DNA of 64,000 nt from Paenibacillus sp. FSL R5-0345 (GTDB lineage: Bacteria > Bacillota > Bacilli > Paenibacillales > Paenibacillaceae): contig NZ_CP009281.1 in assembly GCF_000758585.1 (NCBI RefSeq), positions 1,736,001 to 1,800,000 on the forward strand. Reading direction: 5' to 3'. Of this stretch, positions 27,230 through 35,318 are shown one piece after another. How positions within the stretch are numbered: the stretch's first letter is position 1; each line of letters starts with the position of its first letter. Both the position numbers and the translations under genes were made by a program. The notes below the pieces were generated by a model that was not told the DNA's origin, ran no database searches, and saw only the letters and a program-made list of their open reading frames with translations.

Positions 27230-27263
27230 TAGCGGTACTGAGAGGTTGACATCAGTACCGCTA
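27230..27263 (+). terminator. Probable terminator of alaS
   Basis: TAGCGGTACTGA (27230-27241) pairs perfectly with TCAGTACCGCTA (27252-27263), followed by CTCTTTATT. The T-tract is short. The remaining spacer to ireB holds a TTGACA-type -35 box (27307-27312) that may start the next operon. Confidence 0.7.
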
Positions 27264-27496
27264 CTCTTTATTAACAGGTGGTTAGATTTTCATGGAAAGT
27301 TGTGCTTGACAATAGCTTAAAAGCCAAAAATATCATTATTTTTGTAGAGGAAATACCAAAAAAAGCGTTATTCCACGCGTAGGATTTCCTCGTTGGGCTA
27401 TGAATATGTTATGATAAAGGAAGCAAGTGAGCTGCACAGTAGCAACTTTGCGAAGCCGCCCTGATAGGGTGATTTTGCAGAAGGAAGGTGTCACAA

Positions 27497-27772
27497 ATGG
27501 ACTCCATGGACAAAACGGTCAAATTCAATGTGAAGGGCGACGAAAAGGAAGCTTCTCCCCAGGAAATATTGCTCGCTGTATACGATGCACTGGTGGAGAA
27601 AGAGTATCATCCGATCAATCAGATCGTAGGGTATCTACTTTCCGGAGACCCAGCTTACATTCCGCGTCATAACAATGCGAGAAGTTTGGTCCGGAGAAAA
27701 GAACGTGATGAGCTGATTGAAGAGCTGGTTAGATTCTACCTCGTCAATCACAAGGTGGATAATCCCAGATGA
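27497..27772 (+). CDS. ireB: IreB-family regulatory phosphoprotein
   Basis: This small cytoplasmic protein of 91 residues is of the YrzL/IreB family (DUF965). In enterococci IreB is phosphorylated by the Ser/Thr kinase IreK and negatively affects cephalosporin resistance. [65 protein letters not shown] is the conserved body. The ATG at 27497 is preferred over the GTG at 27488, which overlaps the AAGGAAGG ribosome site. Its stop overlaps the ruvX start by four bases (ATGA). Confidence 0.95.
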   Translation: MDSMDKTVKFNVKGDEKEASPQEILLAVYDALVEKEYHPINQIVGYLLSGDPAYIPRHNNARSLVRRKERDELIEELVRFYLVNHKVDNPR

Positions 27773-28188
27773 AGAAGAAGTTAGGACTGGATTACGGCGA
27801 CCGTAGAATCGGTGTAGCCACAAGCGATGTTTTTGGATGGACGGCACAAGCTCTTGAAACGATTGAGCGCCGCGGTACTGGTAATGAGTTCGAACGTATT
27901 CGTGAACTTGTTACGGAGCACGAAATTGGAGAGATTGTAGTTGGTCTACCGAAGAATATGAACGGCTCAGTAGGACCCCGGGGCGAAATCTGCATAGAGT
28001 TCGCTGACAAGCTGCGGGAGCAATTTGCAATGCCCGTACACCTTTGGGATGAGCGTCTGACGACGGTATCCGCAGAGCGGGTGCTGATTGAAGGGGACGT
28101 CAGCCGGAAGAAACGCAAAGGGATTGTGGACAAAATGGCTGCAGCCCTGATTTTGCAAAATTTTTTGGATGCTAACAGTAAAAGGTGA
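27769..28188 (+). CDS. ruvX: Holliday junction resolvase RuvX (YqgF)
   Basis: This RNase H-like fold protein of 139 residues acts in Holliday junction resolution and, in E. coli, in pre-16S rRNA 5' processing. The acidic active-site segments are [13 protein letters not shown] (near residues 4-16), the glycine-rich [16 protein letters not shown], and [14 protein letters not shown], with a final Asp in [16 protein letters not shown]. It is translationally coupled to ireB and followed by two DUF1292 genes. Confidence 0.96.
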   Translation: MKKKLGLDYGDRRIGVATSDVFGWTAQALETIERRGTGNEFERIRELVTEHEIGEIVVGLPKNMNGSVGPRGEICIEFADKLREQFAMPVHLWDERLTTVSAERVLIEGDVSRKKRKGIVDKMAAALILQNFLDANSKR

Positions 28189-28201
28189 GGGGTGCGAGGA
28201 A

Positions 28202-28510
28202 ATGACAAACGAACAGATTGGCCAAGAGGAAGAACCGGAAATTATCTATATTCCCGATGAGGAAGGTAATGAAGAGGAATTCGAGGTCATTATGAAGTTT
28301 GAGGTTGATGGCTCGGACGCTAAGTACATGATGGTGGTTCCGCTTGATTCCGAGGACGAGGAAACCGATGAGGTTTATGCGTTCCGTTATGTGGAAGAAG
28401 GCGACGATCTTCAATTGTTCATGATCGATAATGACGAGGAGTGGGCGATTGTCGAAGAGACTTTCAACACACTGGTTGACGAGTTGGACGGAGGATCTGA
28501 GAATGACTGA
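28202..28510 (+). CDS. yrzB: DUF1292 protein (YrzB-like)
   Basis: This small, very acidic protein of 102 residues has unknown function. The DUF1292 core is visible as YIPDEEGNEEEFEVIMKFEVDG...YMMVVPLD followed by VYAFRYVEEGDDLQLFMIDNDEEWAIVEETF. The ATG at 28202 follows GAGGGGTGCGAGGA. Its position after ruvX is conserved in Bacilli. The stop overlaps the next start by eight bases, so the next gene is translationally coupled. Confidence 0.9.
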   Translation: MTNEQIGQEEEPEIIYIPDEEGNEEEFEVIMKFEVDGSDAKYMMVVPLDSEDEETDEVYAFRYVEEGDDLQLFMIDNDEEWAIVEETFNTLVDELDGGSEND

Positions 28511-28811
28511 ACGATCCGCTGATCAAGCGGTATGGACTTCTCGACTTAAAGAAGCCTACGGAGAAACAGTAGAACTGGAAGATGAGCAGGGCAAGTCTTC
28601 CATTTACGATATTATTGCCGAATTTGAAGTCGGTGGTCGCGGCTATGCTGTGCTGCAAGGCGCTGGTAAAGACGTGGATTATGAAATCCTGCGTATCGTT
28701 GTCTCTCCTAACGGACTTCCGGAATTAGAGAACATCGTTGACGATGAAGAATGGGAAGATATCTCAGAACTATATGATGAGATGACTTTCCCAGTGGATG
28801 ACGCAGAGTAA
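28503..28811 (+). CDS. Second DUF1292 protein, tandem paralog
   Basis: This acidic 102-residue protein follows the same pattern: VELEDEQGKSSIYDIIAEFEVGGRGYAVLQ, then VDYEILRIVV and DDEEWEDISELYDEM at the end. It probably arose by duplication of the upstream gene, though the two have diverged widely. GGAGG lies within the end of the upstream gene. Function is unknown; a terminator follows at once. Confidence 0.82.
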   Translation: MTERSADQAVWTSRLKEAYGETVELEDEQGKSSIYDIIAEFEVGGRGYAVLQGAGKDVDYEILRIVVSPNGLPELENIVDDEEWEDISELYDEMTFPVDDAE

Positions 28812-28850
28812 GTCTTAAACATGTACGTTACATTTATGACGAGTACGGAA

Positions 28851-28877
28851 GAGGGCGGAGAATTCCGCGCTCTTTTT
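28851..28877 (+). terminator. Rho-independent terminator of the ireB-ruvX-DUF1292 operon
   Basis: GAGGGCGGA (28851-28859) and TCCGCGCTC (28864-28872) form a stem with one G-G/C mismatch, followed by TTTTT. Confidence 0.87.
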
Positions 28878-28946
28878 GCTTGGTATATGTGATGTTCTTT
28901 TTGGAGAATTCAACTTATTAATTCCTGAGATTCAGGTACGATCATC

Positions 28947-28992
28947 AATCCCTCTTACTTATAGGGAATTCTCCTCATAAGTAAGAGGGATT
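28947..28992. repeat. Perfect 16-bp inverted repeat A
   Basis: AATCCCTCTTACTTAT (28947-28962) is the exact reverse complement of ATAAGTAAGAGGGATT (28977-28992), with a 14-base loop AGGGAATTCTCCTC. There is no T-tract, so it is not a standard terminator. Confidence 0.9.
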
Positions 28993-29014
28993 GGTTGGTG
29001 TTTTGATATTATAA

Positions 29015-29087
29015 GGAATTACTCCCTATAATTTCAAGGAATAACCGGGATCATGCCTTGAGCTGATGAAATATAGGGAGTAATTCC
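29015..29087. repeat. Perfect 16-bp inverted repeat B with inner stem
   Basis: GGAATTACTCCCTATA (29015-29030) pairs exactly with TATAGGGAGTAATTCC (29072-29087). Inner TTTCA/TGAAA and CAAGG/CCTTG pairs extend the cruciform. The arms share the AGGGA...TCCC theme of repeat A. Both lie in the 383-base spacer before mltG. Confidence 0.88.
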
Positions 29088-29194
29088 CTGTAACTCTTAC
29101 AGTGACTTCCTTATGTAGAGCATTTCTTGAGATATGTATTGAATTTTAAGTAATACACTTTTATACTTTATAGTCGGAAAGTGAGGAACCTGAC

Positions 29195-30244
29195 TTGAAA
29201 TCCGCAATCCGTACTGTGCTTATCGTTATTCTTTTGCTGGTAGCAGCAGGAGGCGGAGGCGCTTGGTACATTTGGAACGGGATGCAGCCGGTAAAGCCTG
29301 CAGGACCTGCCGTAACATTTACGATAGAGAAGGGCATGGGCAGTGCGGAAATAGCCGACCTGCTCGAACAAAATGGCATTATTCGCAACAGTCTTTTTTT
29401 TAAGGGATATTTGAAATGGACCAAAGAAGGTTCTAGCTTCAAGGCTGGTACTTATGTTGCTAGTCCAGGCGATACCTATGACGAGCTCATCGAGAGGTTA
29501 AATGCTGGTGATGTTGTTAAGGAAGAGACCATAACCTTTACAATTCCCGAAGGATATACTGCTGAGCAGATTGCTAAGAAGCTTGCTGAAGCGTGGAATC
29601 AGGAGGCTGCTATTTTTCTCGAAATAATGGATACCGGTGCGGGCTTAAAGGGAGTTGATCTTCTAGGTATCCCACAGGATAAGAATCTTCGCCATCGTCT
29701 TGAAGGATACTTGTTCCCAGAAACGTATGAACTAGCTAAGGACAGTACACCGCAGGAAGTTGTAGAAGCGTTATTGGATCAGTTCCAGAAGAAACTGGAT
29801 ACGATCCCGAACTGGAAGCAGAAGCTTGAAGCACGTGGAATGACGCTGCATGAACTGTTGACGGTGGCCTCGTTAGTTGAGCGTGAAGTCGTGGTAGATA
29901 GTGAACGACCGCTAGTCGCTGGCGTGATTTATAACCGCTTAAAGAAGGAGCAAAAGCTGGAGATTGATGCTACGGTTCAATATTTGCTCGACAAACAGAA
30001 GGAAAGACTGTTATATAAAGATTTGGAAGTTGACAGTCCTTATAATACGTATAGAAATATTGGGCTTCCTCCGGGACCTATTAGTAATCCAGGGCTGGCT
30101 TCCATTCAGGCGGCACTTGAACCTGAGGCATCTGAATACTACTTCTATGTGACTAAGAAAGATGGTACACAAGGCCATTTGTTTGCTAAGACCTACAAGG
30201 AACATTTAGCCAATATCGAAAAAAGTAAGCAAGAATCGAAATAA
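29195..30244 (+). CDS. mltG: Endolytic murein transglycosylase MltG
   Basis: This membrane-anchored lytic transglycosylase (YceG family) cleaves nascent glycan strands. The TTG start at 29195 follows GTGAGGAACC. One N-terminal membrane span (about residues 5-24) leads to a LysM-like subdomain (VTFTIEKGMGSAEIADLLEQNGII) and the YceG domain. The catalytic Glu lies in LTVASLVEREV; further signatures are AGVIYNRL, LEIDATVQY, and SPYNTYRNIGLPPGPISNPG. The 349-residue length is usual. In B. subtilis the next gene is trmR; here the U32 genes follow directly. Confidence 0.95.
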   Translation: MKSAIRTVLIVILLLVAAGGGGAWYIWNGMQPVKPAGPAVTFTIEKGMGSAEIADLLEQNGIIRNSLFFKGYLKWTKEGSSFKAGTYVASPGDTYDELIERLNAGDVVKEETITFTIPEGYTAEQIAKKLAEAWNQEAAIFLEIMDTGAGLKGVDLLGIPQDKNLRHRLEGYLFPETYELAKDSTPQEVVEALLDQFQKKLDTIPNWKQKLEARGMTLHELLTVASLVEREVVVDSERPLVAGVIYNRLKKEQKLEIDATVQYLLDKQKERLLYKDLEVDSPYNTYRNIGLPPGPISNPGLASIQAALEPEASEYYFYVTKKDGTQGHLFAKTYKEHLANIEKSKQESK

Positions 30245-30300
30245 AATATTAAAATGAAGAGTGGTGCGGTTGAAACAACTGTACAAGTAGGAGGTACAAC

Positions 30301-31233
30301 ATGACTAACAAACCGGAATTGTTGGCGACAGCAGCATCCTTAGAGGAAGCTGCTGCTTTGCTGGATGCCGGAGCCGACGCGTTGCTCATCGGGGATGACC
30401 GTTTCGGCATGCGTCTTGCCGGACATTTTTCTCTGGAGGATTCAGCTGCTGTCGTAGAAATGGCACATGCGCGTGGCTGCAAGGTATATGCTGGACTAGG
30501 TGGGCTCATGTCCAACCTTCTTCTCGAAGAGCTTCCTGCCTATGTGAAGGCTATAGGTGAACTTGGTGTTGATGGTGTTGAATTTGGTGATCCTGCTGTG
30601 TTGACTACAGTGAAAAAGGAAGCGCCGGGGATGAATCTGCATTGGAATGCAGAAATGACCTCTACCAATTACGCAACCGCGAATTATTGGGGGCGTAAAG
30701 GGGCTAGTCGCGTTGTTCTTGCCCGTGAGCTGAATATGGATGAAATGACGGAAATGGTTCCGCTTTTAGAGGTAGAAGCACAGGTTCAGGTTCACGGCAT
30801 GACCAATATATATCATTCCAAGCGTAAGCTTGTAGAAAGCTATATGTCACATCAAGGACGTCCAATTGAAGGGGGCAGTCTTGGCAAGGAACGTGGTCTA
30901 TTCTTGATTGAGGCAGAACGAGATGACCAAAAGTTCCCGATCTATGAAGACGTGAACGGTACACATATTATGAGTTCGGATGATATTTGTATTTTGGAGG
31001 ATCTTCATATCCTTATGGCTGCAGGCGTACAGAGTTTTAAGATTGAAGGATTGTTGAAATCAACAGCTTATAATGTGGCGGTTGTTAAGACATATCGTAA
31101 AGCTATTGATCTCTATGCAGCTGACCCAGAAGGATATTCTTTTCAAGAGGATTGGATGGAAGCAATCAGAACGTTGCAGGATCCAGAACGGGAGCTAAGC
31201 TTCGGATTTTTCTATAAAGAGCAAGTATATTAA
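30301..31233 (+). CDS. trhP1: U32-family protein TrhP1 (YrrN-like), tRNA hydroxylation
   Basis: This peptidase U32-type protein of 310 residues corresponds by synteny and motifs to B. subtilis YrrN. TrhP proteins take part in prephenate-dependent formation of 5-hydroxyuridine at tRNA position 34. LLDAGADALLIGDDRFGMRLAGHFSLED is the barrel start and EAQVQVHGMTNIYHSKRKLVESY is the U32 segment, which lacks the Cys cluster seen in the partner. SSDDICILEDLHILMAAGVQSFKIEGLLKS matches the conserved C-terminal part. AGGAGG precedes the ATG. Confidence 0.88.
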   Translation: MTNKPELLATAASLEEAAALLDAGADALLIGDDRFGMRLAGHFSLEDSAAVVEMAHARGCKVYAGLGGLMSNLLLEELPAYVKAIGELGVDGVEFGDPAVLTTVKKEAPGMNLHWNAEMTSTNYATANYWGRKGASRVVLARELNMDEMTEMVPLLEVEAQVQVHGMTNIYHSKRKLVESYMSHQGRPIEGGSLGKERGLFLIEAERDDQKFPIYEDVNGTHIMSSDDICILEDLHILMAAGVQSFKIEGLLKSTAYNVAVVKTYRKAIDLYAADPEGYSFQEDWMEAIRTLQDPERELSFGFFYKEQVY

Positions 31234-31258
31234 GTTTAATTTAAGACAGTTTTTATTT

Positions 31259-31310
31259 CCCTGCAAAGACTTAAATGCTTGTAATCAAGTGTAGACATCA
31301 CTTTGCGGGG
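31259..31310. repeat. Copy 2 of the CCCCGCAAAG-type inverted repeat
   Basis: CCCTGCAAAG (31259-31268) pairs with CTTTGCGGGG (31301-31310) with one G-T wobble and a 32-base spacer. The arms are nearly identical to those at 19211-19261. It sits directly ahead of the trhP2 ribosome site. Confidence 0.65.
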
Positions 31311-31330
31311 CGATGGAGGGGAGAACAGGA

Positions 31331-32662
31331 ATGGGAACCATGACAAAGCCGCAATTCAAGGGCAAACGTTACCGTCTGGACAAACCGGAGCTCCTAGCTC
31401 CGGCCGGTAATTTGGAAAAATTAAAATTCGCAGTACATTATGGTGCGGATGCTGTTTATATCGGAGGGCAGAAATACGGTTTGCGTTCAGGGGCAGACAA
31501 TTTCAGCTTTGAGGAAATGCGTGAAGGTGTTGAATTCGCGAAGAAGTATGGCGCTAAGGTATTTGTTGCAACGAACATTTATGCTCACAATGAAGATGTC
31601 GCAGGGATTGAAGAATATCTGCGTAACCTATATGAAGTCGGTATTGCTGCCATTATCGTAGCTGACCCAGTCATTGTAGATACAGCGCGCCGTTTAGTAC
31701 CTGGATTAGAGGTGCATTTGAGTACTCAACAATCTACACTGAACTGGCAAGCCGTATCCTTCTGGAAAGAAGAAGGTCTACCACGTGTAGTACTCGGGCG
31801 TGAGACAAGCCTGGAAGAGATCGCCGAGATTAAGAAGCATGTCGATATTGAAATTGAGAGCTTTATCCATGGTGCGATGTGCTCCTCATACTCAGGTCGC
31901 TGCGTATTATCCAATCACTTTACAGACCGTGACTCCAATCGCGGAGGCTGCTGCCAGTCTTGCCGCTGGAAATATGATCTGTTCGAGGATGCGCGTCCTG
32001 AAGGCACTTGGGTGTCTGAAGAAGATCAAGCTGAAGTGCAATCTCCGGCACCTTTACTTCCGGGTGTAACTCAGATTCCACTGCATCAGCAAGGGGATAA
32101 TCCCTTTTCCATGGGATCTAAGGATTTGTGCATGTTGGAAAGTATCCCTGAACTCATTGAAGTCGGTATCGACAGCTTCAAGATCGAAGGACGGATGAAG
32201 TCGATTCACTATGTAGCTACTGTCGTTAATGCTTATCGTAAAGCCATTGATGCTTACATGGCTGATCCGGAAGGGTACGAGTTGAAGCAAGAGTGGCTGG
32301 ACGAGCTGAACAAAGCGGCGAATCGCCCGCTTAACACAGGGTTCTTCTATGATACTCCGGATCATGAAGATCATATCTATGAGCCGGAAGAAAAAGCAGC
32401 TCCTTATGATTTTGCCGGACTTGTGCTAGAATACGATGCTGAGAGTGGAATGGCACTAATTCAGCAACGCAATCACTTCAAGCCTGGTCAGGAAGTTGAA
32501 TTCTTCGGACCGAATGATACGTTCTTTAAGCAGACTGTAGCGGAAATATGGGATGAAGCAGGCAACCCGCTTGATGTAGCCCGTCATCCTCTGCAACGTG
32601 TTCGCATGAAGGTAGATCAACCAGTAGCATACTTTGATATGATGCGTAAGAGAAAATCTTAA
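31331..32662 (+). CDS. trhP2: U32-family protein TrhP2 (YrrO-like), tRNA hydroxylation
   Basis: This 443-residue partner of TrhP1 acts in tRNA U34 hydroxylation. The U32 signature ESFIHGAMCSSYSGRCVLS is present, and the Cys residues there and in GGCCQSCRW fit the Fe-S cluster proposed for this family. PELLAPAGNLEKLKFAVHYGADAVYIGG is the conserved N-terminal barrel strand. A C-terminal beta domain (residues from about 365) follows. The ATG at 31331 is preferred because GGAGGGGAG lies seven bases upstream; the ATG at 31313 overlaps that ribosome site. Confidence 0.9.
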   Translation: MGTMTKPQFKGKRYRLDKPELLAPAGNLEKLKFAVHYGADAVYIGGQKYGLRSGADNFSFEEMREGVEFAKKYGAKVFVATNIYAHNEDVAGIEEYLRNLYEVGIAAIIVADPVIVDTARRLVPGLEVHLSTQQSTLNWQAVSFWKEEGLPRVVLGRETSLEEIAEIKKHVDIEIESFIHGAMCSSYSGRCVLSNHFTDRDSNRGGCCQSCRWKYDLFEDARPEGTWVSEEDQAEVQSPAPLLPGVTQIPLHQQGDNPFSMGSKDLCMLESIPELIEVGIDSFKIEGRMKSIHYVATVVNAYRKAIDAYMADPEGYELKQEWLDELNKAANRPLNTGFFYDTPDHEDHIYEPEEKAAPYDFAGLVLEYDAESGMALIQQRNHFKPGQEVEFFGPNDTFFKQTVAEIWDEAGNPLDVARHPLQRVRMKVDQPVAYFDMMRKRKS

Positions 32663-32668
32663 TAGGAT

Positions 32669-32706
32669 ACAGGGATGTTCTTTGTTAGAAGAGCATCCCT
32701 GTTTTT
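32669..32706 (+). terminator. Rho-independent terminator of the mltG-trhP operon
   Basis: ACAGGGATG (32669-32677) pairs with CATCCCTGT (32694-32702), extended by CTT/AAG pairs, and TTTTTCTTTT follows. Confidence 0.92.
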
Positions 32707-32874
32707 CTTTTGACAAAGCTAACAATAAGTTATATATATTAGTAACTAACAAATAAATCCAAGAAGGAGGGCAGAACGAACGAAGTTTTTTTGCCTCAAA
32801 ATACATAGGTTAAAAGTTATAAAAAAAGTGTATTAAAGCTAAGAAAAAAGACCTAATATACCGATATATAATAT

Positions 32875-32888
32875 AGTTAGCGCTTTCA
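32875..32888. promoter_or_regulatory. cre-like site upstream of chemoreceptor 1
   Basis: AGTTAGCGCTTTCA reads TGAAAGCGCTAACT on the other strand, which matches TGWAANCGNTNNCA at all but the last position. It lies about 90 bases ahead of the chemoreceptor start and suggests CcpA control. Confidence 0.6.
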
Positions 32889-32978
32889 TATGTCCTCTAA
32901 TATTAGCGGGTAGATGATCATGATGGGGATCCTGATCAAGATAGTATTAGTGAAAAGCATAAAGAGAGAAGGTTAGAG

Positions 32979-35156
32979 ATGAAGAAAAATAATAAGAAAT
33001 CCGTAAATGTACAGAGCAATGAAGCAAGCACAGGTAAGACATCAAAGCTAGATGCTAAGAATATGGTGTTGGGTTGGGGAAGCCAAATCAAGAGAGTGAA
33101 TCCTATCAAATCCGTCGGAGTGAAGTTATTTCTAATCTTCCTTTGCTCCACTGTAATCGTAGTGATGTCACTTGGACTAATATCATATTCAAAGGCAAAA
33201 ACAACGATAAAGAATAACGTATCCGAAGCTTATCGTCAGACTATTATTCAGACTGCTGAGAAGCTGGATATTACCTTGAAACAGTATGAGAACCTGGCAT
33301 TGCAGCTTTATTTTGATGCACAAACGCAAACGGATCTTAGGGCTTTGGTGAATGCCAAAACGTCTTATGAAAAGTTTGAAGCTACAAGCTCCATTAGTAA
33401 GAAATTATCCAGTCAGACTACAACAGATTCTAATATTATCAGTGTCTCTTTGATTCCAGAGTCACCTGATCAAGATATTGTTACAAGTGGTAGTGGTGGC
33501 ATTAATCTTGATGGATTAAGAGAGCAAGAATGGTATAAGACGGTTCTAGCCAGCACCAAAGAATATAATCCATATTATTCAGACGGTGACAAAGGCGGTG
33601 CCAAAAATATTTGGTTCTCCACTTCCGTTCAAGGAAATGAAGAAAAGGATATCGCTATGGTGAGATCTCTTAAAAATCTGGGATCAAATGATAGTTACAT
33701 AATCATGATTGTAATGAAAAATGCACTGTTGGAAGAAGCTTTCGCAAGCGTGAAGCTTGGAGACGGCTCCCGTATTCAATTGGTGACTCCTGATGGAACA
33801 GTGGTGGCTTCTACCGATCAGAAGGATGAAGGAAAGCCGTCGGAGTTTACTTTTATCAAAGAGAGCAAGAAGAATAACACTAGTCTAGATGTCAAAGATT
33901 CTAACGGCAAACCAATTCTGGCGGTGTTTAATCCGATGATGCGTGCGGATTGGAAGCTCACCGGTGTAGTTCCTACAGACGAGCTTGTGAAGGAAGCACG
34001 TCCGATTCTGTTGACAACTTTTATTGCAGCTGCGGGTGCGGCTCTGCTGGCGATATTCATCGGAATTTGGATGGTTCGTATGATTGCTCGCCCACTGGCA
34101 CGTTTGAAGAATCTTATGGTTCAAGGTGCAGGTGGAGACTTAAGTGTACGCACAGAATATGTGTCTAAGGATGAAATTGGTCAACTGTCAGCATCCTTTA
34201 ACTTGATGATGGAGCGTATTACTGAGCTTGTATCGCAAACGACAGAAACCGCTCGAGATGTGCTGGAGACCGCTGGGGAGCTTGGAGAAGCATCGCGCAA
34301 GACAGCTATCTCAGCGAAGGAGATCGCAGCCGCGACGGAAGAAATCGCCGGAGGAGCAGGCAGTCTGGCACTTGAAGCCGAACGTGGGAATGAGCTTACA
34401 GATGTGATAGCTACACAAATGCAGACTGTGATCAGTGCCAACTCTGAGATGGACGAGGCTGCTCGTGGGGTAGGAGAAGCCAGTGCGCAAGGTGCTAAAC
34501 AATTAACGGATTTATTGGATCAGACTAGCCGTACTGGGGAAAAGACAAGTGCGCTTGTAGAGCGTGTTAATCATTTGAAAGAAACGGTGTTTTCAGTAAT
34601 TAAGGTGCTGGACGTGATGAAGAGTATCACACAGCAGACGAATATTTTGTCATTAAATGCGACGATAGAAGCTGCACGTGCAGGTGAAGCTGGTAAGGGC
34701 TTTATGGTGGTAGCAGGTGAAGTGCGACAGCTTGCCGACCAATCAAAGCAGTCTATCGCCCTAGTAGCCGGAATTACCGACAAGATCATAATGGAAATGA
34801 ACGAAACGGAAGCTGTATTATCTGAAGTGGCCCCTCTCTTTAAAGAGCAAATAAGCTCAGTGAAGAGTACGAGTGATATCTTTGTATCCGTAAAGGGACA
34901 GATGGATGAGTTCATTACTAGTCTGGAATCGGTGACAACAGCGATCAGCAGCTTAAATCATTCACAGGTTGTGTTGTCAGAAGCGATGGGTAACGTCAGT
35001 GCTGTAGCTGAGCAATCTTCAGCGACTTCTGAAGAAGTGGCTTCACTCAGTAACGAACAGCAAAGTGTTAGTGATCAACTCGTTTCACTATCAGGCAAGC
35101 TGGAAAGTGCTTCAGGACAGTTGAAGGACAAGCTGTCATTATTCACTATAAAGTAA
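32979..35156 (+). CDS. Methyl-accepting chemotaxis protein 1 (mannan island)
   Basis: This is a transmembrane chemoreceptor of 725 residues. A hydrophilic N-terminus (1-45) precedes TM1 (about 47-70). An extracellular sensor of about 270 residues with dCache character follows ([21 protein letters not shown], then [13 protein letters not shown]). TM2 is at about 345-367, HAMP at about 368-420 ([33 protein letters not shown]), and the signalling domain runs to the end with the hairpin tip [38 protein letters not shown]. There is no C-terminal NWETF-type tether. It is a close paralog of the receptor at 51281; both bracket mannan genes, so sensing of manno-oligosaccharides, directly or through a binding protein, is plausible. 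Confidence 0.92.
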   Translation: MKKNNKKSVNVQSNEASTGKTSKLDAKNMVLGWGSQIKRVNPIKSVGVKLFLIFLCSTVIVVMSLGLISYSKAKTTIKNNVSEAYRQTIIQTAEKLDITLKQYENLALQLYFDAQTQTDLRALVNAKTSYEKFEATSSISKKLSSQTTTDSNIISVSLIPESPDQDIVTSGSGGINLDGLREQEWYKTVLASTKEYNPYYSDGDKGGAKNIWFSTSVQGNEEKDIAMVRSLKNLGSNDSYIIMIVMKNALLEEAFASVKLGDGSRIQLVTPDGTVVASTDQKDEGKPSEFTFIKESKKNNTSLDVKDSNGKPILAVFNPMMRADWKLTGVVPTDELVKEARPILLTTFIAAAGAALLAIFIGIWMVRMIARPLARLKNLMVQGAGGDLSVRTEYVSKDEIGQLSASFNLMMERITELVSQTTETARDVLETAGELGEASRKTAISAKEIAAATEEIAGGAGSLALEAERGNELTDVIATQMQTVISANSEMDEAARGVGEASAQGAKQLTDLLDQTSRTGEKTSALVERVNHLKETVFSVIKVLDVMKSITQQTNILSLNATIEAARAGEAGKGFMVVAGEVRQLADQSKQSIALVAGITDKIIMEMNETEAVLSEVAPLFKEQISSVKSTSDIFVSVKGQMDEFITSLESVTTAISSLNHSQVVLSEAMGNVSAVAEQSSATSEEVASLSNEQQSVSDQLVSLSGKLESASGQLKDKLSLFTIK

Positions 35157-35193
35157 TAGGATCCCTTATTAATCATTATATGGTCTTCCTAAC

Positions 35194-35229
35194 AAAACCG
35201 CTTCTTCGCTATGAGGAAGCGGTTTTGTT
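35194..35229 (+). terminator. Rho-independent terminator after chemoreceptor 1
   Basis: AAAACCGCTTC (35194-35204) pairs with GAAGCGGTTTT (35216-35226), then GTTATTG follows. A nearly identical stem ends the second chemoreceptor gene. Confidence 0.85.
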
Positions 35230-35262
35230 ATTGTATAAAGAAGAACTTCCCCGTATAATAAT

Positions 35263-35285
35263 TTTGTTAGGTAATTAATAATAAC
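35263..35285 (+). promoter_or_regulatory. TTTGTTAG-type motif upstream of the histidine kinase
   Basis: TTTGTTAGGTAATTAATAAT (35263-35282) with AAC directly after resembles sequences at 32732-32753 (reverse), 44053-44071 and 45326-45345. It lies 34 bases upstream of the kinase start. Candidate operator for a regulator of this island. Confidence 0.4.
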
Positions 35286-35318
35286 AAGTTAGTAAAAAGG
35301 TTTAAGGAGAAGGACCCT

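Noticed and set aside
25522..27230. Many antisense reading frames within alaS
   Set aside because: They are shadows of a strongly conserved gene with clear motifs on the plus strand.
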